DNA of 64,000 nt from Ridgeia piscesae (lineage: Eukaryota > Annelida > Polychaeta > Sabellida > Siboglinidae). Of the stretch, positions 1 through 10,599 are shown one piece after another; within the stretch, counting starts at the first letter, position 1; the number at the start of each line of letters is the position of its first letter. The notes below the pieces were generated by a model. It saw only the letters and a program-made list of their open reading frames with translations. It was not told the origin of the DNA and made no database searches. The position numbers and the translations under genes are program-made. The DNA lies in NCBI GenBank assembly GCA_025642075.2, contig JAODUO010000060.1, positions 350,001 to 414,000 of the forward strand, in the 5' to 3' direction.

Positions 1-126
1 CGGCCCTGCGCATGATGAAGGACGAATAAAAAACAATCTTGACTATTCAAGATAGCCAGGCGAATAAAAGTGACACAGCGAAACATTGGCAAGGGGTTTC
101 ACTGCGCATGCGTTGTGTTGTCGTTT

Positions 127-292
127 CATTCGTAAGGCGTTTGCAAGCATTCGCAAAATTCGCAAGGGCATTCGTAAGTATTCTTAACATTCGCAAAGGA
201 TTCACAAGAAATTCGGCAAATTGATTGTTAAGTAATCGTAAGCTTCGTAAGAAATTCGCAAGGATTCGTAAGAAATTCGCAAGCATTCGTAA
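127..292. repeat. Degenerate 9-10 bp tandem repeat (ATTCGCAAG-like)
   Basis: Variants of ATTCGCAAG and ATTCGTAAG recur about fifteen times with small spacing differences. The tract lies downstream of the cysteine-rich minus-strand exon at 451-629, in its intron or 3' part. No coding meaning is claimed. Confidence 0.7.
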
Positions 293-450
293 CCATTTGA
301 AAGGCCTCACTTGTTTCAGTAATTCTCCTGGCCAATCGTATGATTTTTGGCGAATTTGCCGCGAATATCAAATTTTTACCTTCGCAAGGATATTCGCCAC
401 TGTGTGAGAGAAGATAAGATACGTTCGTTGAAACAAACATAACGACTTAC

Positions 451-629
451 CTTGACATTGGGTTGGAAGCGGGTTGTTGCAATAATGTCCGCCGCATTGT
501 TTATCTACGAGCCGGCCGTTGCGGCAGTCGATGCTGTAGGGACATTCGTCGCAGTTGGTGCAGTTGCATTTACCGTCGGCTCGATCGAGGCAAGAGTCAT
601 GGCAGCTTGCAGAACATGGATGCATCGCG
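451..629 (-). CDS. Internal exon of a cysteine-rich secreted-type protein (partial)
   Basis: On the minus strand this segment is preceded by an acceptor (CATTCGTTCAG) and ends CAAG followed by the donor GTAAGTCG, so it looks like a true internal exon of 179 bp. The open frame has eleven cysteines in about 55 residues, including CNCTNCDEC and a C-terminal half NGRLVDKQCGGHYCNNP. Cysteine spacing in that second half is reminiscent of chitin-binding type-2 (peritrophin-A, CBM14) modules, but the match is weak and the family is not established. The exon enters with the third base of a codon and leaves with one base of the next. It continues past the left edge of the window. Function is unknown; an extracellular disulfide-rich protein is inferred from the cysteines and the nearby signal-peptide exon. 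Confidence 0.6.
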
Positions 630-812
630 CTGAACGAATGCGAAGACACAGCGACCAACCGTGCCGATAAATTAACCTATAAACGTCATCACTTAAAATA
701 AATATTTAGATGTACATTTTCAAAACCTATTGCTGTTACCACTGTCTGTATAAAATATACCATTGCAAAGTGAGTATTGAGAAGGGATCAACTTCCAATA
801 ATGAGATAGCAA

Positions 813-937
<125 letters not shown>

Positions 938-1270
938 AGATTAGGCCAATAAGAAAACCTCTCCTGGATCGATCGTCTACTACTGATTTCCTTTCTACAT
1001 ATGTGGTTAGTATTAAACTTAATTAAATTAAATTAAACTAGTGTATTTGCAGTAGCTGCACTGACAAATCGAGCGGGGTTCCTCATAGCATGTTATACTT
1101 TGAAACTAGTTTTCAATATTTCTCCGTCATGCAAAACCATACATAGATCTTGCTTATATATCATTCCATATCACTATTATCACATCAACTCACTGAGTAA
1201 TGGAAACAAGGCGTAAACATGTTTCCCACTCTGGCGTACCAATGGGGGACATTGTGAATAGTGGACTTAC

Positions 1271-1359
1271 TATGAGGGTTGAACTGCGCGGAGACTGTCA
1301 CTGCAGCCAACGCGAGTACAGGGAAGATGAGTTTGTTCATGGCGAGTGAACAGTTATCA
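1271..1359 (-). CDS. Signal-peptide exon of a small secreted protein
   Basis: The exon is bounded by an acceptor with a good pyrimidine tract (TTATTGTGTTTCAG) and a donor GTAAGTCC. The ATG is at 1340-1338 (minus). It encodes MNKLIFPVLALAAVTVSA followed by QFNPH: a short basic start, a hydrophobic core and an Ala-x-Ala-like cleavage region, a textbook signal peptide. The acceptor 19 bases before the ATG implies a separate 5' UTR exon upstream. The exon ends after one base of a codon. It lies just upstream of the cysteine-rich exon at 451-629 on the same strand, so the two probably belong to one gene, but their phases do not fit directly. Either a small exon between them was missed or they are separate genes. 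Confidence 0.6.
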
Positions 1360-1400
1360 CTGAAACACAATAAAGACAAAAGCGACGCCACCCATCCGCA

Positions 1401-1995
1401 ATATTAGTAAATGCGGCACCTTTCCTCGGTTGAAATCAGAATCATTAAATACAAACTCCAAATTCATGTAATGTTTTATTCCTTCCTATAATATTCCTGT
1501 TCTGAAAGTGTATTCTTATAAACCATTGTTTTTAGAATGTTTCAGTATATTAGTACAGATGCAGTAATGGGTAATGTTATTGTAGTTTACTCGGGTGTAT
1601 TATGTCATGCGACCGAGAAAAGTAAGTGTAGAAACCTACCTGGCACTAACCGTTGAAGTTCGTCCGTATTTGTGGAATGATTCAAGGGAGATTTTTTGCT
1701 GCTTTTAAAAATGTTGTCAACATCGATTTTTTGGTTGGCCGAGTTCGTCCCCGCTTAGAAAGAGAGATAGAGTCGACTGTCTTGACTTGGTGTCCCTTTT
1801 TGGCGGATACATTTAGATGGATAAAAACAGTGTCTTGTGCGTCATTCGTATGATTATCAAGACAGTAACGCTGAAGATCTGAAATGAAAAACAGAAATCT
1901 CCTCACGTTATCGTCGCAGGTGTGTCAGCGTGCAGGTGTGTCATTTGTGCTTTCTTTAAAACAATGTTGTTTTGTCATCCTGGTTTTTATGGGAC
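1401..1995. repeat. Left arm of a diverged inverted repeat
   Basis: Reads as the reverse complement of 2560-2905 at an estimated 80-85 percent identity, apart from about 255 extra bases (roughly 1556-1812) that the right arm lacks. Shared landmarks include GATGGATAAAAACAG, TTCCTCGGTTGAAAT and ATTCCTGTTCTGAAAGTGTA. Two copies of one dispersed element in opposite orientation, or the ends of a foldback element, would explain it. No protein of its own is visible. Confidence 0.75.
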
Positions 1996-2324
1996 GCATG
2001 AACGATTCCTGGCAAAATGTGTTATGACTGTTATTACATGTCTTTTCGGGAAACCAGACGTATATCACAGCTATGTTTTAATTACATTTGTGTTAAACTG
2101 GAAACTATATGTTTTTAGAATATCATTTCATCAAAGCAATTATATAAATACACAACAATTAAGGCATATTTAAATCATGTTGGTCACGTTATTAGAACGT
2201 TATGTGGAGGTTTTTAATAACATGTTACCCGGCAACCCACAGATAACGTACAGTTAAATTTATGGTACCGTTACCTGCTTGCTGGGTTAGTTGTGTTTGG
2301 ACATTTGTAACTCTCTAGTATTTG

Positions 2325-2510
2325 TCAATAGGCATTGGCTAGTACAATTTTGCTAAATTCTTGTCGTCCAGCTAGGCTAACGAATATGTCTTCTACTCTG
2401 GGTAGTAGATACTGGTCAATCTGCAAAACAGGATTGACCGTGACCTTGAAGTCGCCACAAATTCTGATGCTCTGGACAGCCTTCACGAGGCCTACTGGTA
2501 CAACGCCCAA
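2325..2510 (-). pseudogene. Ty3/Gypsy reverse-transcriptase fragment
   Basis: The minus-strand frame contains the Gypsy RT signature region SIRICGDFKVTVNP and LLPRVEDIFVSLAG, the stretch that in intact elements precedes the catalytic block. Only about 60 residues remain and the frame is closed on both sides, so it is a dead fragment. It sits between the arms of the 1401-2905 inverted repeat. It may come from the same element as the LTR and gag-like remnant at 3270-4356, which has the same orientation, but this cannot be shown. Confidence 0.75.
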
Positions 2511-2559
2511 TTGCCCAAGTCAAAACAATAATAACAACTCTTGGCAGGAATTGTGCAAG

Positions 2560-2905
2560 GGTCCCATAAAATCAAAATGACAAAGCAACATTGTTAAGAA
2601 AGCACAAATGAAACACCTGCACGCGGAAACACCTGTTGCGATGACGTGAGTAGATTATTTCAATTCAAATCCTCAGCGTTATTGCTTTGATATTCATGCG
2701 CGTGACGCACAAGACAACTGTTTTTATCCATCTACATTTTAGGGTTTCTGTACTCGTATGCTGAAGCATTCTAAATATAAAGGTTTATAAGAGTACACTT
2801 TCAGAACAGGAATGTTAGAGGAAGGAATAAAAAATTACATGAATTTGCAGTTTGTATTTAATGAGTGTTATTTCAACCGAGGAAATGTGTCGCATTTACT
2901 AACAT
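2560..2905. repeat. Right arm of a diverged inverted repeat
   Basis: Inverted partner of 1401-1995, lacking the roughly 255-bp internal block of that arm. The space between the arms holds the Gypsy RT fragment. The following 2906-3260 shows nothing recognisable. Confidence 0.75.
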
Positions 2906-3267
2906 TAATCATGATCGTATATAGCACTGTTCCAACATCCGTTGCCACACAGCGCTGTATAAAAAGTTCTTGAAAATATGTAAGTTTTTAGTTTTACTTT
3001 AAATGCAGCAGTGGTCATAGGTGTTAATGTCATTCCACAGACTTGGGGCTGCCACGCAGAAAGCTCTGTCACCCCAGCGACGCATTGTGCGTGGCTCACA
3101 CAATAAATTGTGTTCGCTGGAGCGACCTAACCGGCTGGCGTCGGCTTACACATTGTTCATTGTATCCAGGTGCATGGCTCGATGAATGAGTAGCAGGATC
3201 TTGAATTCCATTCGCACTGGTATCGGCAGCCAATGCTCCTTCATCAGAAATCATGTTATCTGGTGAT

Positions 3268-3874
3268 TTACACGCCTGTAATTACTGTGCTACCAGTGAG
3301 GTTCTGACCCACGGTAGTGACGTTGTCTCCAGTCATCGGGGTAGTTTTGTCCTTGGGACAGGGCAAAACTTGGACGGTTTCTCTGCTGTTCTCTAACAGC
3401 GATTGCGCCCGGTTTCCTGCACTGAAACCAGCGCAAGTTTCTGGGAACAATTCTAGTACAGACCGTTCCATATCCGATCTACTAATTGCTGTTAACAGCA
3501 CATTTTCTTCCATGATCATTTTCCCCTGTCAAATTGTCAACCTCTAATCTCAACAGTTCCTCGTGAAATATCAACTGCTCCTCTTGAAAGCCGAACATTT
3601 CTTTTTGCTGTTTCAAATTATCCTGCTCACTACTGAGTTTTGACAACCTCTCCCCTAAATCAGCCTTTCTATCTCTCAGAGACACTAACGACTTCTCCCT
3701 ACCGGCTATGTTAGCATTCTGAATATACCTGTCTATTCCTGACATGATTGTGGATTGCATAACGTCACTCCTACCAGGTAATCTTAACAGCACCTCGCTG
3801 TCCCCTTCCTGACTACGTCCAGTCTCCGGACAATACATATCGGTCACTGGAGAATTATTACCCCGAGTTGACAT
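3268..3874 (-). pseudogene. Gag-like N-terminal fragment of an LTR retrotransposon
   Basis: A minus-strand ORF starts with ATG at 3874, about 190 bases downstream of the priming-site region of the LTR at 4082-4356. That spacing fits the leader and gag start of an LTR element. The first 130 residues include a charged, Gln/Leu-rich stretch likely to form a coiled coil (residues about 70-105). Reading continues in a second frame to about 3268, suggesting a frameshift. No zinc knuckle, protease or integrase follows. The gag assignment rests on position relative to the LTR, not on a recognised domain. Confidence 0.45.
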
Positions 3875-4056
3875 TTTTCCTATTTTTCGCTGCCACCAGA
3901 GAAGTAACTTCTCACTAAGCTATTGTACTTTAATCTACATAAAGCGAGTAAACGCGCGGTCCGTGTGAGTTCTTTTTAAGTGGGATCTTCAAGATAGACT
4001 AACCAAAAACCGTTACTACGGAATGTAGAGGGATACGGTGAGATTTATCTAAATCG

Positions 4057-4081
4057 AAATCGCTCCCCTGCTGCCACCAAT
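4057..4081 (-). other. Probable primer-binding-site region of an LTR retrotransposon
   Basis: Directly inside the LTR end the minus strand reads ATTGGTGGCAGCAGGGGAG. A TGGTGGCAGC-type sequence next to the LTR is common in Ty3/Gypsy elements as the tRNA-complementary priming site. The specific tRNA was not checked. Confidence 0.5.
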
Positions 4082-4356
4082 TGTAGCGTTTGGCGCGAGC
4101 GGAGGCGTCTAGTGGCGGACTCGGGCTCACGTTCACTCACTCATTCTAACCACAAATCAATATAATATTATATAAGTTTTCCACAGTTTATTACGTCAAA
4201 ATCCTAAAAATACAAATCTAAGAAACTAGCTGAAATACTCCAACAACTAAACAATTACAAATACAAAGTCTCACAAACGTGACGGCACTGACAGCGTGTA
4301 GGATACGCGGTCAGTAATTAACACAATAGTCAAATGACTCACCCACGGGTGTTACA
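4082..4356 (-). mobile_element. Solitary 5' LTR of a Gypsy-type element
   Basis: On the minus strand this 275-bp segment begins TGTAACACCC and ends AACGCTACA, giving matching TGTA...TACA termini, and is followed immediately by the priming-site-like sequence. A minus-strand AATAAA (plus TTTATT near 4188) lies about 100 bases before its end, as expected for the R-region polyadenylation signal. The second LTR is not in the window, so the element is truncated; only a gag-like piece and possibly the RT scrap at 2325 remain. The outer boundary at 4356 is chosen from the terminal motif. Confidence 0.55.
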
Positions 4357-4730
4357 TTTTTCGATCGGGAGAACGGTCGGGAGAGCGGTGTTTCTCCCAA
4401 CACAGTGTACTGTACGTGACAGAATACCTCTGCCACAGGGCGCTCTGTGCTATGACAATACGTGTTCCGGTGGTAATAGGCCATATATTGTCAAATAATT
4501 ATGAAAAGCCATCCCGGCGTTTGATATATCAACCGGCTCACCTCGATAGTAGGCTGTAGGTACGGAGCACCACGCAACGCTGAGACAAAGGAATTCTGCT
4601 TACGGATTTTATCAATAAAACACAATTCAATAATCCTTAAACATTTTAAAAGGTCAATTCCACAAAACATATTGAAAACCCATTAAACTGCTGTGATACA
4701 TTGATAGGTATAAGTGTTTTCTGCTAAACT

Positions 4731-4881
<151 letters not shown>

Positions 4882-5304
4882 CTTTTCCATGGAAAAGAAT
4901 GGTCATATATATGCATAACTATTGTTTTAGACTAGTTAGCTTTATACAATTATGATGTAAATAAAGCGAATCCTTTGCTATTATATAGTGTGTGGTGACA
5001 TTGGTTTTAAGCCGCGTTCACTGACAGTCCCCGACAATATTGTTCCTGCCACATTTAAGTTAAATGTGCTTAAATATAATTATGTCTGTTCAAATATGTA
5101 TTCATGGTGTTCGTGCCCGTGATTAACGACTGGTGCCTTCTGGCGAGCAAACAAAAAATCACATTACCTCCGGCCACGTGTTATATTGTTATTATATGGC
5201 TCTAAACACTTAATTACATGAATTCACTTTAGTGTCCAACTGTGACATCCACGGTTAATATGATTGGTACACGGTCTGCCATTCACAATTGCGCAAACGT
5301 TTCT

Positions 5305-5389
5305 GCCTCGGTAGCGCAGTAGGTAGCGCTTCAGTCTCATAATCACAAGAGCTCTCTGAAGGTGGTGAGTTCGATCCTCACCCTGGGCA
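5305..5389 (+). tRNA. tRNA-Met(CAU)-like gene with a 12-nt insertion
   Basis: The sequence follows elongator tRNA-Met closely: a D-arm AGCGCAGTAGGTAGCGC (A box), anticodon stem TCAGT with loop CTCATAA (anticodon CAU), and T-arm GGTGAGTTCGATCCTCACC with a perfect B box. Compared with the usual tRNA-Met, about 12 extra bases (around 5344-5355) lie on the 3' side of the anticodon loop, where tRNA introns occur, but not in exactly the canonical register. The acceptor stem GCCTCGG/CCTGGGC has one mismatch at its fifth pair. It could be an intron-containing gene or a decaying copy; no SINE body follows. No oligo-T stop is evident immediately downstream. Confidence 0.65.
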
Positions 5390-6744
5390 TGATTTTATTA
5401 ACATTGTACGATTTGGGTCTTACATGATAAATAATTGTATTTCTGCATAATAATCATTTAACAATATAATACATGCGCAGAGCTGTTATACAAATCCTCA
5501 AAATCTCCATGTTTATATTCAAGACAATCCACGGTGTATCGCCAAGTTACATGCGTAGCCTTGTTAATCGATTAGCACTCAAGTCGGGCATTGACGGTGA
5601 CCCCGAAATCGGCCTTAGCCGGCCAGCGAATACAGCAAAGCGATTAAGAGATGCAATAAATGCGACACCTATCTAGATATATAACATTAAATTGTAACTA
5701 TTTTGGATACTTTATTTCTCAAAAATATTTACCGCGTTTTCGAAATGTAACAGCAAAAGGTTTTGTTTTTGGACATTTAAAAATGTCCTCCAGCCAGGAA
5801 GTTGGCCACGTATACAGCTAAAATGTGTAACGTATTCTAACCAGTTATATACCAGTGTGTAGAGAATGTTATGTTCTTTTAAATAAACCCAACATGTAGC
5901 CGTAAAAATCCAAGCATAAAATGTTACACCGCAACAGAATTTTTTTTACACACGTTTCAAGATGTCATACTTTCAATAAAGAAATGGTCAACATACTTTT
6001 ATTATCTACAACATGCATACAACAGGCAATTGCGAGAATTGAATAGTAAAGGCGCTAGAGCAAAGACAATGGCGCAAGCAATATTTGTTAACATTCAGGT
6101 CAAATATTTGAGGAGGCACAGGCTGCACGTTAAAATCGGTTGAGTGCTAATGGGTTAAACATTACGAACCACTCCATGGAAATATGCGCTCTGCAAACAT
6201 GCTGCTATTAACATTGGGCTGCAACGGTACTTCTTTTAAAAAAAAACTGGTGCCATCTAGCGGATAACGCTGAAACTACATTACACGATAGCCCCATCTA
6301 GCGGACAAGACAACCACTAATTAGGGTTTGACATGGAAAAAACGGTGGCTTCGACTACTTCCATAACATAATTTCTTGTAAAATGGAGGTTTCGGTCACA
6401 GTTATGACATACCTTTTTGTGTTTCGAGGTCATAACCCTGGCAAATATTCGTATTTTACTAAAGTCAACGTGGTAAGTTCGTAAAATTTAGCGACTCAAC
6501 GAGATAGAAAAGGAATCTTTTCACTTCAGACCATATTCGTATCATAGCTTCTGCCAAAATGGGGCTCCTATCACGTGTAAAACATAACGTACAAAATGGT
6601 GGTTTCGACCACAACCATAACGTAACTTAACGTTTTGAGGTGATACTCATGTCAAGTATTCGTAAGTTTACTAAGTCATTATCTATCGTAACTTCCCAAC
6701 CAAATCTAGAAAAAAGTTTGTGACAAAATATCGGTCACCTAACC
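5390..6744. other. Intergenic DNA with a possible tiny LINE remnant
   Basis: A plus-strand frame at 5473-5676 contains FKTIHGVSPSYM, which resembles the C-terminal tail of CR1/L2-group reverse transcriptases (typically LNGLAPSYL), but the fragment is too short to be sure. The rest, including the region around 6240-6700, shows no gene, splice-bounded exon or repeat that I recognise. Confidence 0.3.
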
Positions 6745-6892
6745 GTGTCTGTCAACTTGCCGTGTCTGTAAACTTACCGTGTCTGTCATCTTGTCGTGTC
6801 TGTAAACATACCGCATCTGTAAACTTGCCGTGTCTGTAAACTTGCTGTGTCTGTCAACTTGCCGTGTTGGTCAACTTGCCATGTCTATCAAT
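6745..6892. repeat. 17-bp minisatellite (GTGTCTGTAAACTTGCC)
   Basis: Nine tandem units of 17 bases, differing mainly at CAA/AAA/CAT in the middle and at the last three bases. It passes directly into the 12-bp minisatellite that follows. Confidence 0.9.
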
Positions 6893-8540
6893 GGACATAG
6901 ACGGACACACGCGGACACACACGGACACATACGGACACATACGGACACACGCGGACACATACGGACACACACGGACACACGCGGACACACGCGGATACAC
7001 GCGGACACACGCGGACACACATGGACATACGCGGACACACGCGGACACACGCGGACACACGTGGACACACGCGGACACACGCGGACACATACGGACACAC
7101 GCGGACACATGCGGACAGCCGCGGACACGTACGGACACACGCGGACACACGCGGACACACGCAGACACACGCGGACACACGCGGACACCCATGGACACAC
7201 GCGGACACACGCGGACACACGCGAACACATATATACATACGCGGCACACACGGACAGACGTGGACACACACGGACACACGCGAACACATATATACATACG
7301 CGGCACACACGGACAGACGTGGACAGACACGGACACACGCGGGCACTCTCGGATATACTCGGACACACACGGACACACGCACACGGACACACGCGGACAC
7401 ACGCGGACACACACGGACACACGCGGATACACGCGGACACACACGGACACACGCGGATACACGCGGACACACATGGACATACGCGGACACACGCGGACAC
7501 ACGCGGACACATATATACATACGCGGACACACACGGACAAACGTGGACACACACGGACACACGCGGGCACTCTCGGACATACTCGGACACATACGGACAC
7601 ATGTGAACACATGCGGACACACGCGAACACGTACGGACACAGGCGAACACATACGGACACACAGACACAGACACAGACGGACACACACGAACACATACAG
7701 ACACAAGCGGACACACGCGGGCACATGCGGACACACGCGGACACATACGGACACACACGGACAAAAACGGACACAAACGCGGACACCCACGGGCACACAC
7801 GGCACTTGGACGCACGCGGACACATACGGACATACGCGGACACACACGGACACACACACGGACACCCGCGGGCAGACGCGGACACACGCGAACACATACG
7901 GACACAGGCGAACACATACGGACACACGTGGACACCCACGGACACATACGGACACACAGACACAGACGGACACACACGAACACATACAGACACAAGCGGA
8001 CACACGCGGGCACATGCGGACACACGCGGACACATACGGACACATTCGGACACATACGGACACATACGGACACACACGGACACATATGAACACACATGGA
8101 CACACACGGACACATACTGGCACACGCGGACACACGCGGACACAGGCGGATACACGCGGACACACGCGGACACACGCGGACACACGCGAACACATACAGA
8201 CACATGCGGACACACGCGGACACACACGGACACACACGGACACACACGGACACACACGGACACACGCGAACACATACGGACACACGCGGACACATATGAA
8301 CACACATGGACACACACGGACACATACTGGCACACGCGGACACACGCGGACACACGCGGACTACACGCGGACACACGCGGACACACGCGGACCCACGCGG
8401 ACACACGCGGACACACGCGGACACACGCGGACTCACGCGGACACACGCAGACACACGAACACATACGGACAAACACGGACACATCCGGACACACGCACGC
8501 GCACATGGACACGCACATTCACACGCATGCGCACACACGA
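6893..8540. repeat. 12-bp minisatellite (ACACACGCGGAC) of about 1.6 kb
   Basis: Units of twelve bases, CGGACACACG and variants (ATACGGACAC, GCGGACACAC, GCGAACACAT), repeat about 135 times. Because the unit is a multiple of three, five frames stay open for hundreds of codons ([12 protein letters not shown] or [12 protein letters not shown] products). These are by-products of the repeat and not genes. Blocks of several units are themselves duplicated, for example 7622-7765 with 7889-8040, 8083-8140 with 8290-8345, and 7215-7260 with 7280-7325. Confidence 0.95.
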
Positions 8541-8566
8541 CACATGTAAGTTCCATACGTGGAGAA

Positions 8567-8735
8567 CGTGACCTATGTGACCTACACACTGGACATGGTA
8601 GCGATCCGTGAACTCCAATTTTGTATTGGCGGAAGACCTATGTGACATACATACTGGACATGGTAGCGACGCGTGAACTACAATTTTATATTGCCGGAAG
8701 AGCTATGTGACCTTCATACTGGACATGTAGTGATA
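8567..8735. repeat. About 73-bp tandem repeat, 2.3 copies
   Basis: Units begin with CTATGTGACCTACACACTGG, CTATGTGACATACATACTGG and CTATGTGACCTTCATACTGG, each continuing through GGACATGGTAGCGA and GTGAACTCCAATTTT. The last copy is truncated. Confidence 0.9.
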
Positions 8736-8811
8736 CCACCATATGAATAAACGTGCCCAGACGTGTCTGGCTAGGGACACCACGTCACAGATACAAAGTA
8801 TTACATTGTTT

Positions 8812-8817
8812 TTTATT
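8812..8817 (-). terminator. AATAAA polyadenylation signal
   Basis: Minus-strand AATAAA directly after the TAA of the orphan exon at 8824-9120. A TG-rich element is not obvious downstream. Confidence 0.45.
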
Positions 8818-8823
8818 TACTAC

Positions 8824-9120
8824 TTACTGCTGGTTGCCTAGCAACCTATAGTTGAACCGGTGGCAGATCTGCTTACAGAAGCGGTACCCTTGCACGTCGC
8901 ACAGTCGCAGGGAGGAAGGTCGACGGTCAACTTCTACATCTTCAGCTGACGCAGTGACTTGCCGTAGTGTAGTACCATCCACTTGCAATCCTACAACGTC
9001 GTCCACTGACGCACTGTAACTGATGCTGATTGAGCCAGCTTCCCTCGACGAGAACAGACAGCGCCCGACTGCCAGGGCAGCAAGCTTCGGTAGATAGACA
9101 AGCACCGTGTTGCACCCGCA
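8824..9120 (-). CDS. Terminal exon of an unrecognised gene
   Basis: On the minus strand an acceptor (TGGTCCTCCATATCCAG) opens a 297-bp frame in phase 0 that encodes 98 residues and ends TAA at 8826-8824. A consensus AATAAA (plus 8812-8817) lies only 6-12 bases after the stop, so the transcript would have a very short 3' UTR. The product starts CGCNTVLVYLPKLAALAVG, has cysteines clustered near both ends (CDVQGYRFCKQICHRF near the C terminus) and carries an acidic/hydroxylated middle. I recognise no family. Upstream exons should lie at higher coordinates, between 9.1 kb and the zinc-finger gene or within it, but none was identified. A chance ORF is possible, yet acceptor, frame, stop and poly(A) signal all agree. 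Confidence 0.5.
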   Translation of the reverse strand, partial: CGCNTVLVYLPKLAALAVGRCLFSSREAGSISISYSASVDDVVGLQVDGTTLRQVTASAEDVEVDRRPSSLRLCDVQGYRFCKQICHRFNYRLLGNQQ

Positions 9121-10334
9121 CTGGATATGGAGGACCAGGTATGTTAGTCGCATACGAGGGAAAGAAACCAAAGTTTTATCGGAAGATATACAAATTATAA
9201 CATGGCGCAATGACCTAATGGGGTGATCGTGTTTATTGAATATATGTTTGTAGTTGACAACCTAACTACCAGGAGAGCGGGCACACTGCACAGGGCGCTG
9301 CGTTAAGCCCTGTTTGGTATAGTTTAAAAAAGACACCATAACTTATAACCATTTACCTTCCTCCGCTCCACTTGCATTAGCCCACTGTTATGTAAGATCG
9401 ATAAGAAAACAATAACATTGCGCAGGCGCTAAGATGTGTAGATGACCTACACGAGGAACATGAAGAAAGTGACCCAAGTGTCCTACGTGCAGAACGTGAT
9501 GATGATAATTGACCTTAACGTTGACCTTTGTTTTTTGACATTCTACCCTTCCTCCGCAACAACCAATCAAAACTCTTCTTCATCCCAACAGCCAATCAAA
9601 ACTCTCGCCAGGATCGCCTCTTGACTATTTTTTTAAGTAGTTTAAAAAAATAATACACACGTATTTTTGGGGTAATAGCTGAAGCTGAATTTGGACATAG
9701 CTAGTTCTCGACCTGTCCGATAGGGGCGTCATCAGTTCATCAACTATCCTCTAGGGGCCGCCACTTGATCTTTGATCTTGCAATTTGTGCCAGTCGCAAG
9801 CGTCGCGGTGCATGTTACTGCGCCGTGCACATGGAATGAGCGATGAACTGTTTCTTTATGCCGACCGCGCTGTCTTTTCGAGCTCAAAGTCTGCTAAGAC
9901 GCATTGTTTATACAACTTAAATATGAGCAAGATTATGTTAAATGATTGAATTAACAAAATAAAGTATCAAATGTTGGCAAAGATACAGTTATGATGGCAA
10001 AACTGAGGTGGGCCCGAATTCTGCATAAGTGCCGGATATTAAAAATTATCCAGAGATCACACGAAATTGCTACGTCTTCACGCATAGTTAAATATTGATA
10101 TCGTATAATACGTCCGTCAATATGAAAGCATAATGTCTACATTAATGTACATTTACAGTCGATGAACGCGCGGCGTTCGATTGAATTCAATGCAAAGGTG
10201 GCGTTGTTTGGGTTGTTGTGTATATTAACCACACATACGGCATGCCCACATACAAAATATCGCTGGGTACGCGCCTGCACAGTCAATGGCCAATGGAGGA
10301 TGATTTAAACAAGCGTTCAGCAAAACATGCTAAA
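9121..10334. other. Intron or intergenic DNA without a recognised gene
   Basis: No exon could be supported here. A direct repeat CCAATCAAAACTCT occurs at 9563-9576 and 9592-9605; two CCAAT boxes 29 bases apart could be promoter elements, but no TATA or start site was found with them. Confidence 0.3.
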
Positions 10335-10417
10335 AAATCCACGTTAGTCGCTAGAGGCGCTGATACGCAACTAGGGTCTAGTTGCGTATTAGCGCCTCTA
10401 GCGACTAACGTGGATTT
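10335..10417. mobile_element. Foldback MITE-like hairpin, 39-bp arms
   Basis: Arms 10335-10373 and 10379-10417 are reverse complements with one mismatch and a 5-base spacer. The arm contains AGAGGCGCTGATACGCAACT, which recurs in the terminal repeat of the element at 26541-27130, and the flank GGAACCCCATTA matches the outer end of that element. The two define a small non-autonomous inverted-repeat family. Confidence 0.65.
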
Positions 10418-10464
10418 GTGGAACCCCATTATAACGGTATGCTAACATTATTGGTGTCATGGTC

Positions 10465-10539
10465 TCATAATTGGCCGGGGGCGGATTCGGCACTAATCTG
10501 CCGAATCCGGGACCGCGACGGTAGCCGGCCAGGATTATG
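10465..10539. repeat. Small nested hairpin
   Basis: Inner arms CGGATTCGGC (10482-10491) and GCCGAATCCG (10500-10509) have an 8-base loop. Outer partial arms are ATAATTGGCCGG and CCGGCCAGGATTAT. It could be another foldback element; no target duplication was found. Confidence 0.5.
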
Positions 10540-10599
10540 CGTAGTTACTAACATAGTTTCTGTTAGTAATACATCAAGTATTCCACTGTGATTGTTATT

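Noticed and set aside
6893..8540. Possible CRISPR-like array
   Set aside because: Units of 12 bp are contiguous with no unique spacers, and the DNA is eukaryotic.
6830..8589. Several overlapping frames of 485-572 codons on both strands
   Set aside because: They are translations of the 12-bp minisatellite, whose unit length is a multiple of three; composition is purely repeat-derived.
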